A stretch of 52,454 nucleotides of DNA from Pseudomonadota bacterium. GTDB taxonomy: Bacteria > Desulfobacterota > Desulfobulbia > Desulfobulbales > Desulfurivibrionaceae. The position numbers were made by a program, and so were the translations under genes. The DNA lies in NCBI GenBank assembly GCA_018830485.1, contig JAHJRQ010000009.1, positions 1 through 52,454 of the forward strand, read 5' to 3'. The number at the start of each line of letters is the position of its first letter. The first letter of the stretch is position 1. The notes below the pieces were generated by a model. That model did not search any database, had not been told where the DNA came from, and saw nothing but the letters and a program-made list of their open reading frames with translations. Of the stretch, positions 44,481 through 52,454 are shown one piece after another.

Positions 44481-45997
44481 GCCGATACAATCTAATTGAC
44501 GAGAAGTGGATTCCGGTGCGGTTTCACGATGGTGCCCGCGACGAACTGGGCATCAGCGCCACCCTGCTGCGGGCCGGGGAGATTGCCGCCATTGAGGATT
44601 CCTCCCCGCTGGTGGTGGCCGCCCTGCACCGTTTTTTGCTGGCACTCCTTTATCGGGCGCTGGAAGGTCCGACCGACATCGACCAGGCCAAGACCCTGTT
44701 CAAGACCGGTCTGCCGGCTGAAAAGATCACCGCCTATCTGGAAAAGTGGTGGGATCGGTTCTGGTTGTTTGACGAGAAGTATCCGTTTGGGCAGATACCG
44801 ACATTCGATCCAAAAATCTGGAGATCCTGGACGGTTCTTGCGGCTGAACATAATGCTGATAACGCCAAGGTGCTTTTCGATCATGTCGATATCGAAGCGC
44901 CTGGTAGCATCATCGAGGGGGCAGCGGCGCGTTGGCTCCTTGCCACGCAGACTTTTTCGGTGAGCTGCGGAAAGAGCGAACTTGCCCATACCGGCACCGC
45001 GCCATCTGCAACCGCCGCAATGGTCTTACCCCTTGGGCGTGATCTTCAGGACACCCTCCTTTTTGCATTGGTTCCTCAGAACAGGACAATCTCTTGTCAA
45101 GATATTCCCCTCTGGGAGAGAGAACCGGAAACAGTTGGGCAATTAAAGGATGGTATCGAGCGCGGAACCAGTGGGCTTGCCGACCGTTACACGTGGCGAA
45201 TTCGTGCCGTCCGTTTTCACGCGGAGGAAACAGGCCAGATCGAGAAACTGGCCTTTGCCTCCGGCGTCGGAAATGCTTCGCTGGAACAACTCGACCCTAT
45301 GCTCGCCTACAGGATTGACGAGAAGAAGGGGAAGTTGCCCATCCAGTTCCGCGACCGGGGGCTGTGGCGGGAATTTGACTCACTCCTCCCTGATGATTCG
45401 AAGCTGGCCCCCCAGGTGATTGAACATGCAACGGCATTGACCCGTTTGCACAGAGAACGCTTCCCGAGATCGGTAATGGTTCTCGGACAAGCAAATAACA
45501 AGGCGAAAATAGAATTTTGGCGCATTGAGCGTTTTGCTATGCCGGAAGCTTTGGCGGGAGATCGCTATATCCGGACGGAGATTGGCCAGCTTCTCACCGA
45601 TGCGGAAGAGAGCCAAAAATCCCTGTGGGACGCATGTAGTTCATTCGCACGAGATCTGCTCAGTCGAGGAAGTCGGTCAACGGATAAGGATGACGTGAGG
45701 AAATTCGTCAAACAGATGCCGGTAATCCCTTGGTACTGGTCAACGTTGGAGGCACGCTTTCATGATGTCCTGGGGGAGTACTCCCTCGACCGGGATCCCG
45801 AGGATATTCGTTGCCAATGGCTGAAGTCCGTCCGGGATACGTTGACAGCGGCCTGGCGGCAACATAGTGCGGCGGTATTCATGGGCGATGCCTGGACAAT
45901 CCGTGCTCTGGTAAAGGCGGAAAGGTATATATCACGCAAGCAAAAGGAATTGAATGACGAGATCAAGAAACTCGAACCGCAGGAGGAAAACGCATGA
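44477..45997 (+). CDS. cse1: Cascade large subunit Cse1/CasA
   Basis: The large subunit of the type I-E Cascade complex, which reads the PAM and recruits Cas3. The 506 residues begin SRYNLIDEKWIPVRF, the hallmark start of Cse1, followed by the LVVAALHRFLLALLYRAL helix region and FWLFDEKYPFGQIP. The C-terminal half carries the four-helix bundle. AGGAGGAAGA immediately precedes the ATG at 44477, inside the end of cas3, and the ATGA overlap points to coupled translation. Confidence 0.95.
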   Translation: MSRYNLIDEKWIPVRFHDGARDELGISATLLRAGEIAAIEDSSPLVVAALHRFLLALLYRALEGPTDIDQAKTLFKTGLPAEKITAYLEKWWDRFWLFDEKYPFGQIPTFDPKIWRSWTVLAAEHNADNAKVLFDHVDIEAPGSIIEGAAARWLLATQTFSVSCGKSELAHTGTAPSATAAMVLPLGRDLQDTLLFALVPQNRTISCQDIPLWEREPETVGQLKDGIERGTSGLADRYTWRIRAVRFHAEETGQIEKLAFASGVGNASLEQLDPMLAYRIDEKKGKLPIQFRDRGLWREFDSLLPDDSKLAPQVIEHATALTRLHRERFPRSVMVLGQANNKAKIEFWRIERFAMPEALAGDRYIRTEIGQLLTDAEESQKSLWDACSSFARDLLSRGSRSTDKDDVRKFVKQMPVIPWYWSTLEARFHDVLGEYSLDRDPEDIRCQWLKSVRDTLTAAWRQHSAAVFMGDAWTIRALVKAERYISRKQKELNDEIKKLEPQEENA

Positions 45998-46455
45998 CCG
46001 GATTCATCGAATGGCTGGAAGGTCTGAACAAGAAAGACACCAAGGTAAGGGCGGTGCTGCGGCGGAGTCTGGCCTTTGATCCCGGCACTTTTACCGCAGC
46101 ATATCCTTATGTGGAACCATTCGTAAAGAATGAAGACAGTTCCTGGCGGCGAAAGATGCACTATCTGGTGGCCGGACTCTGGGCTGCGCACTGGCGGGAG
46201 GGACGTATCGGAGCGCCGCTGCCAATCGGAAAGGCTTCGGCCACATATCAGGTGGCAAGCGGCTCAACCAGTATCGAGCGCCGTTTCATCACGCTGCTGG
46301 ATGCCGATCCCGACCAGTTACCCCATCGTCTGCGCCAGATGTTGGCGCTACTTAAGGATCAAGCCATCGATTTCGATGATTTACTGAAGGGCTTGCTGTA
46401 TTGGAATGACGACAGAAAACGCACTCAAAATGCTTGGGCACGTGCTTTCTATTAA
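45994..46455 (+). CDS. cse2: Cascade small subunit Cse2/CasB
   Basis: The small Cascade subunit, present in two copies in the known E. coli complex, which stabilises the displaced DNA strand. The 153-residue helical protein has RAVLRRSLAFDPGTF and IERRFITLLDADPDQLPHRL, both typical of the family. Its ATG overlaps the cse1 stop (ATGA). A 58-base gap separates it from cas7e, the longest break among the Cascade genes. Confidence 0.93.
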   Translation: MTGFIEWLEGLNKKDTKVRAVLRRSLAFDPGTFTAAYPYVEPFVKNEDSSWRRKMHYLVAGLWAAHWREGRIGAPLPIGKASATYQVASGSTSIERRFITLLDADPDQLPHRLRQMLALLKDQAIDFDDLLKGLLYWNDDRKRTQNAWARAFY

Positions 46456-46513
46456 ATCCCTTGATCAAGAAATAGCGTGCGACCGGATACCAAACCGAAA
46501 AGGAGACCAGTGA

Positions 46514-47677
46514 ATGAAAACAATTATCGAGATCCATGCCTTACAGAACTTTGCTCCGTCTAACCTGAACCGCGACGACACCGGAGCTCCCAAGGATGCC
46601 ATGTTCGGGGGCACTCGCCGCGCCCGGGTGTCCAGTCAGTGTCTCAAGCGGGCGGTGCGCGAGCATTTCAAGGGGTTGGTGAAACAAAATCAGATGGATT
46701 CAGATGATGTCGCCTTCCGCACGAAGCGGGGCTTGGATGCGATCACCCAGGTATTGGTTGCAAAAGGTAAACCCATGGACGAGGCAGCCGCAAAGGCGCG
46801 TCTGGCTTTGGCAGCCGTGGAACTGACGGTGAAAGAGGACGGCAAGAGCGAATATCTTCTCTTCTTGGGGCAGCGGGAAATTTCCATGGTTGCCGATGTT
46901 ATCTATGACAAGTGGGATACCATCACCCCATCCGAGGCGCCAACCGAAGAGGGGAAAAAACCCGGCAAGGCCAAGAAGCAGGCGGCGCAAGGCACGGACC
47001 CGGAATTGCGGAAGGCTCTCGATAAGGTGTTTAACGGCGGTAAGGCCGTGGATGTGGCGCTCTTTGGCCGCATGCTGGCCGACATGCCCGAGAAAAACCA
47101 GCACGCCGCCTGCCAAGTGGCCCATGGCATTTCAACCCATGCCGTGGATCAGGAGTTCGATTTCTATACCGCCGTTGACGACCTTAAGCCCGAGGACACC
47201 GCTGGTGCCGACATGATGGGCACAGTGGAGTTCAACTCTGCCTGTTTCTATCGCTATGCCGTGGTGGATTGGGAGAAACTCGTGGAGAATCTCCAGAACG
47301 ATAAAGAGCTGGCGGCCAAGGGGCTGCGTGCCTTTCTGGAAGGATTCGTGGTGGCCGAGCCCACCGGTAAACAGAATACCTTCGCGGCCCATAATCCGCC
47401 GGAGTTCGTGGTCGTCTCCGTTCGCCACAACACCGCCCCCCGCAATCTGGCCAACGCCTTCGAGACAGCCATTCGCGTGCGGAAAGATGAGTCGCTGACC
47501 AGCAAGTCGGCAGAGGCATTTGCCCAAAAAGCCAAGGTGTTACAGGCGGCTTACGGTGGCAAGGGGGAATGTTTTGTCCTTAATCTCACCGAGGCCAAAG
47601 TGGATGGAATCGGCACGTCCGAAAAAACACTGGCGGATGTACTCGATAAGGCCCTTGAGGCTGCAAAGAAGGAGTGA
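46514..47677 (+). CDS. cas7e: Cascade backbone subunit Cas7e/CasC
   Basis: Forms the six-copy filament along the crRNA. The 387 residues begin IIEIHALQNFAPSNLNRDDTG and PKDAMFGGTRRARVSSQCLKR, the conserved RNA-binding start of Cas7e. VAHGISTHAVDQEFDFYTAVDD and FNSACFYRYAVVD are further landmarks. A Lys-rich segment (around 136-160, including GKKPGKAKKQ) makes it somewhat longer than the E. coli protein (about 363). AAGGAG sits about 8 bases before the ATG. Confidence 0.96.
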   Translation: MKTIIEIHALQNFAPSNLNRDDTGAPKDAMFGGTRRARVSSQCLKRAVREHFKGLVKQNQMDSDDVAFRTKRGLDAITQVLVAKGKPMDEAAAKARLALAAVELTVKEDGKSEYLLFLGQREISMVADVIYDKWDTITPSEAPTEEGKKPGKAKKQAAQGTDPELRKALDKVFNGGKAVDVALFGRMLADMPEKNQHAACQVAHGISTHAVDQEFDFYTAVDDLKPEDTAGADMMGTVEFNSACFYRYAVVDWEKLVENLQNDKELAAKGLRAFLEGFVVAEPTGKQNTFAAHNPPEFVVVSVRHNTAPRNLANAFETAIRVRKDESLTSKSAEAFAQKAKVLQAAYGGKGECFVLNLTEAKVDGIGTSEKTLADVLDKALEAAKKE

Positions 47678-47680
47678 GCC

Positions 47681-48376
47681 ATGCCTACGTTATTGCTTCG
47701 CCTGGTTGGCCCCATGCAGTCGTGGGGAACCACCAGCCGTTTTGACCAACGTGATACCGGCAAGGAGCCCAGTAAGTCCGGGGTCATCGGGCTCCTTGCC
47801 GCCGCCATGGGGATCGACCGGGAAAACTGGCCGGATCTGGAACCGCTCACCCGCCTCGCCCTGGGGGTTCGCCACGACCGGCCTGGGGTGCCCAAGCGGG
47901 ACTACCAAACCGCCGGTTGCGCCACTGGTGACACCATTATCAAGGCGGATGGAAAACCGTCCAAAGATGGGGTGGTCTCCCAGCGCTTTTACCTTGCCGA
48001 TGCGGCCTTTCTGGTCGGGCTGGAAGGCGATGACCGGGTATTTTTGGAAAAGGTCCATGCTGCCCTCCGCAATCCGGTTTGGCCCTTGGCTTTGGGGCGA
48101 AAATCCTATGTGCCATCCGAACAGGTATGGCTTGAAGATGGAGTTCAGGATGCGCCGTTGCGGGAGGTCTTAGCGCGATGGCCGTGGATCGCATCGCCCC
48201 GGAAATGGGAAGAGCCCCCGGAAAAGCTCTTGGTTTCCTTTGAAACCGAGGATGGTTCAGGGGTTCTTAAAGTTGATCAGCCGCTGTCCTCGTTTGCCGA
48301 ACGCCGTTTTGGGACGCGGTTCGTGCGCTCGGAGTGGATAGCTTTCCCTCAGGAGGTGGCCCATGTTCCTGCATAG
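47681..48376 (+). CDS. cas5e: Cascade subunit Cas5e/CasD
   Basis: Caps the 5' handle of the crRNA in Cascade. The 231-residue RAMP protein begins with LLLRLVGPMQSWGTTSRF and SGVIGLLAAAMGI, the Cas5e signature. It starts 3 bases after the cas7e stop with AAGGAG inside the cas7e end. Its 3' end overlaps cas6e by 14 bases. Confidence 0.95.
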   Translation: MPTLLLRLVGPMQSWGTTSRFDQRDTGKEPSKSGVIGLLAAAMGIDRENWPDLEPLTRLALGVRHDRPGVPKRDYQTAGCATGDTIIKADGKPSKDGVVSQRFYLADAAFLVGLEGDDRVFLEKVHAALRNPVWPLALGRKSYVPSEQVWLEDGVQDAPLREVLARWPWIASPRKWEEPPEKLLVSFETEDGSGVLKVDQPLSSFAERRFGTRFVRSEWIAFPQEVAHVPA

Positions 48377-49043
48377 GATACATCTCGATCCACGCTGCCG
48401 GGAGGCGCGGCGCGATCTTGCCGATCCATACCAGCTGCATTCGACTCTCTGCCGAGCCTTCAGCCCTCCGGACAGCAAATGTCCCGCCGGGGAATTACTG
48501 TGGCGGCTTGAACCGGAAACCGATCATTCCGGGCGCCCTCGAATCATTGTGCAAAGCCGGTCGCTTCCGAATTGGGATGGCATCGGCGTCAAGGGCTGGC
48601 TGGCCCAGGCAGACCCGGCTGTTGACCTGCGTGACCGGCTGCGGCTTGATGCAATCAAGGCCGGGCAGCGTTTCCGATTCCGCTTGCGCGCCAATCCCTG
48701 CGTGACTCGGAACGGAAAACGGTTGGGGTTGTTGCACAGAGAGGAGCAAGAGACTTGGCTGGCGCGAAAAGGTGAACGGCATGGGTTTGCGCTGCCGCAA
48801 TCGGCATCCGTTGATTTCTCCGGTCATTCAACGGCGAGGGCTGATGTCTGGATTTCACAAGAGATTATGCTTCGGGGGAAGCAGCATTCCGGAAATGGTA
48901 TTCGCATTTTTTCGATACTCTACGATGGTTTCCTGCGAGTCACCGAGCCGGAGGCATTTCGCATCACTTTGCAAGCCGGCATTGGACACGGCAAAGCCTT
49001 GGGACTTGGGCTTTTGTCGGTGGCGCCTGCTGTTTATGAGTGA
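48363..49043 (+). CDS. cas6e: crRNA endonuclease Cas6e/CasE
   Basis: Cuts the CRISPR transcript at the base of each repeat hairpin and stays bound to the 3' end. The 226 residues form a double ferredoxin-like protein. Tyr23 and His26 in DPYQLHSTL match the catalytic residues known from Thermus Cas6e, and a glycine-rich loop GIGHGKALGLGLL lies near the C-terminus. AGGAGG precedes the ATG within cas5e. It is followed not by cas1 but, after 41 bases, by a RhuM-Fic gene. Confidence 0.95.
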   Translation: MFLHRIHLDPRCREARRDLADPYQLHSTLCRAFSPPDSKCPAGELLWRLEPETDHSGRPRIIVQSRSLPNWDGIGVKGWLAQADPAVDLRDRLRLDAIKAGQRFRFRLRANPCVTRNGKRLGLLHREEQETWLARKGERHGFALPQSASVDFSGHSTARADVWISQEIMLRGKQHSGNGIRIFSILYDGFLRVTEPEAFRITLQAGIGHGKALGLGLLSVAPAVYE

Positions 49044-49084
49044 TTTTGGTCAATATTCTTGCAAATGCGGGAGGGTATACCGAC

Positions 49085-50061
49085 ATGAACCCCGATCTTG
49101 GAGAAATCATCCTCTATCAGTCCGAGGACGGCACAAACGCCCTTGATGTGCACCTGAAGGACGAGACGGTCTGGCTGACGCTCAATCAGATGGCTGAGCT
49201 TTTCGGGCGCGACAAGTCAGTAATTTCCCGTCATTTACTAAGCGTCTTTCGCGCAGGTGAGTTGATCAGGAATTCAGTTGTTGCAAAAAATGCAACAACT
49301 GCCGCCGATGGCAAGATATATCAGGTCGAGTATTTCAACCTCGACGCCGTTATCTCCGTGGGCTACCGGGTCAACTCCAAACGCGGCACCCAATTCCGCA
49401 TCTGGGCCACCGGAGTTTTGAAGGATCATCTGGTGCGGGGCTATACCCTCAACCAGCGGCGATTGGCCGAGAAGGGGGTTGACGAACTGAAGCAGGCCAT
49501 GGCCCTGCTGGCCACCACCTTGGAAAGCCACGATTTGGTCAGCGACGAAGGCCGGGCGGTCTTGGAGGTGGTCAGCCGCTATGCCCACACCTGGCGGCTT
49601 CTGCTTGAGTACGACGAGGAACGGTTGCTGGTGCCGGTGGCCCGGCATGGGGCAGGGACCGGGCTTCGGCTTGATGAAGTCCGCCGAGCCATCGCCGCCC
49701 TGAAAAAAGAGCTGGCGGCGCGGGGCGAGGCCAGCGACCTCTTCGGCCAGGAACGGGGCCATGGTCTTGCCGGTATCCTCGGCGCCATCGAGCAGAGTTT
49801 TGGCGGTCAGGACCTCTACCCGAGCGTCGAGGGAAAGGCGGCTCATCTCCTTTACTTCGTCATCAAGGATCACCCCTTCAGCGACGGCAACAAGCGGATC
49901 GGTTCCTTCCTTTTCGTGCTCTATTTGCGGCAGAACAGCCTTGCCGGTTTCGACAACCGGTCCCTAGTGGCCCTGGCCCTGCTTACCGCGGCCAGCGAAC
50001 CGGGCCACAAGGATTTATTGGTGCGGCTGATTGTGAATTTGATTGCCGAGGAAAAGGCGCC

Positions 50062-50065
<4 letters not shown>
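49085..50065 (+). CDS. RhuM-Fic fusion protein inserted in the cas operon
   Basis: The 326-residue protein has an N-terminal RhuM (virulence protein RhuM-like) region (about 10-135), with WLTLNQMAELFGRDKSVISRHL, a helix-turn-helix-like segment, and YFNLDAVISVGYRVNSKRGTQFR. A helical linker follows, then a C-terminal Fic/Doc domain with the active-site motif HPFSDGNKRIGS (His263 to Arg271). Fic enzymes transfer AMP or phosphate to proteins. The GNKR form, with lysine where GNGR is usual, leaves the donor unclear. I see no (S/T)xxxE(G/N) inhibitory helix and no separate antitoxin gene. GGGAGG lies about 10 bases upstream. Its stop overlaps the cas1 ATG (ATGA). Confidence 0.92.
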
Positions 50066-51280
<1,215 letters not shown>

Positions 51281-51347
51281 CAGGCTGAAAGTTGGTAGTT
51301 TTTTGTTCTTTGAAAATTAAACGGATTTTCAAAGGGATAGAGGAAGT
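51281..51347 (+). promoter_or_regulatory. CRISPR leader
   Basis: The 67 AT-rich bases between cas2 and the first repeat should hold the array promoter and the site where Cas1-Cas2 dock. A perfect 9-bp inverted repeat, TTTGAAAAT (51309-51317) with ATTTTCAAA (51325-51333), sits in its centre. TTGTTC and AT-rich runs could form a weak promoter, but I cannot fix the start site. Confidence 0.7.
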
Positions 51348-52454
51348 ATGTTCCCCACACCCGTGGGGATGAACCGGCGTTAAAACGCCTGCTGGAAGAG
51401 GCAGGGGAATGTTCCCCACACCCGTGGGGATGAACCGCATCAACAAGGATGGGCGTTGCCGGGTTGGAAATGTTCCCCACACCCGTGGGGATGAACCGCC
51501 GACCAGCATCAACGTGAACGCATCAAAGCTATGTTCCCCACACCCGTGGGGATGAACCGTACCTGTCAATGGCCCTTGTATTCACATTGCTATGTTCCCC
51601 ACACCCGTGGGGATGAACCGGACGCACTACGCGACCATGCGGCCAACGAATAATGTTCCCCACACCCGTGGGGATGAACCGACCCCATTTCAGATATGGC
51701 CATCACAGATGCGATGTTCCCCACACCCGTGGGGATGAACCGCGTGTTTGCTATTCTCGCAGGTTAGGGCTGCAATGTTCCCCACACCCGTGGGGATGAA
51801 CCGCTCTTTCATGGCGGCGTAGGATTGACCGAGGCATGTTCCCCACACCCGTGGGGATGAACCGGTGAATAGCTTTGTTTGTTTCCCAGAAAGGAGATGT
51901 TCCCCACACCCGTGGGGATGAACCGCACCATAAACGGTTTGTGGCTAGCATTGTGCGATGTTCCCCACACCCGTGGGGATGAACCGGCGTTATCAACATA
52001 AACAAAACTGTTGCCCTTATGTTCCCCACACCCGTGGGGATGAACCGTTGAATTATGGAGTTATGGATCCGGCAGCGTTATGTTCCCCACACCCGTGGGG
52101 ATGAACCGCTCTGGATAGGTCTTGCGGAACATTATGCCCCATGTTCCCCACACCCGTGGGGATGAACCGATAACCACAACCAGAATAACCGCCTTCCAAA
52201 GATGTTCCCCACACCCGTGGGGATGAACCGGCGTTTGGATGGGCCGTGGTGAGGTTCTTCATATGTTCCCCACACCCGTGGGGATGAACCGGAAATTCAA
52301 AAATCAGGGAATTGTGTGGTTGAATGTTCCCCACACCCGTGGGGATGAACCGTGTCTCTGAGGCCATTGTGGCACCGCGCAGAAATGTTCCCCACACCCG
52401 TGGGGATGAACCGGGGTATTAACTTCCTTGGGCACTCAACTCTCAATGTTCCCC
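51348..52454 (+). CRISPR. type I-E CRISPR array, 18 full repeats plus a cut one
   Basis: The 29-base repeat (ATGTTCCCCACACCC, then GTGGGGATGAACCG) starts at 51348 and recurs exactly every 61 bases (51409, 51470 and so on to 52385), with a 19th copy cut by the window end at 52446. All 18 full copies look identical. Each of the 18 spacers is 32 bases. The repeat has a CCCCAC-ACCC-GTGGGG hairpin; Cas6e cleavage after it would leave an ATGAACCG 5' handle, parallel to the E. coli I-E handle. Orientation matches the leader at 51281-51347. No spacer obviously matches another part of this window by eye. Confidence 0.98.

Noticed and set aside
46456-46513. Degenerate CRISPR repeat or antitoxin RNA between cse2 and cas7e
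   Set aside because: Only a short ACCG-ending similarity to the repeat end; no hairpin or repeat-like arms. The same search of 49044-49084 beside the RhuM-Fic gene was also negative.
51751-52397. Two minus-strand reading frames of 92 and 114 codons rich in VHPHGCGEH and SSPRVWGT
   Set aside because: They are translations of the CRISPR repeats and spacers; the repeated peptide is the repeat unit read in reverse. Not genes.

Overview
The window looks like a chromosome segment of a GC-rich, flagellated, Gram-negative anaerobe. A sulfate- or sulfur-metabolising Desulfobacterota (Desulfobulbales-like) is my best guess. This rests on the style of the MCP (a conserved acidic C-terminal tail), a MotC/MotD-like stator pair, HflKC, and a bacterial sucrose-phosphate synthase/sucrose synthase pair. 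I cannot test the placement without a search.

Layout. 1-8.0 kb is core sensing, motility and envelope: the end of an unidentified gene, a chemoreceptor, ribF, tRNA-Leu(CAG), motA-motB-rhomboid, and hflK-hflC. 8.0-18.7 kb is housekeeping with short transcription units: a zinc-ribbon protein, thiE, citrate synthase, a SprA-related metalloprotease behind a possible sigma-28 promoter, a 67-residue Cys-rich protein, a class I aminotransferase, a lipoprotein, trpS, dinB and a diguanylate cyclase. 18.7-19.4 kb is repeat-rich noncoding DNA. 19.4-22.7 kb holds a KamA-type radical SAM protein and an MBL/beta-CASP nuclease.

22.9-34.1 kb reads as a sucrose and osmotic-response neighbourhood. It has an SPS with its own phosphatase domain, an overlapping sucrose synthase, an MscS channel and a LapA-like membrane protein on the plus strand. 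Facing them on the minus strand are a cation:proton antiporter, a ROK fructokinase, a second MscS channel and an ArsB/NhaD-type transporter. Together the enzymes could make sucrose as a compatible solute, cleave it, and return fructose to fructose-6-phosphate, while the channels and porters handle ions and turgor.

34.1-39.3 kb holds clpB, a C_GCAxxG_C_C redox-family protein and a tRNA-dihydrouridine synthase, separated by inverted-repeat elements. From 39.6 kb to the end is a defence island: a frameshifted Bro-N/antirepressor gene, a DUF1016 PD-(D/E)XK nuclease, decayed copies of the antirepressor tail, then a complete type I-E CRISPR-Cas locus (cas3-cse1-cse2-cas7e-cas5e-cas6e-cas1-cas2). 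Its array has 18 complete repeats and runs off the window edge.

The most unusual feature is a RhuM-Fic fusion gene between cas6e and cas1. Its stop codon overlaps the cas1 start codon, so it appears built into the cas operon.
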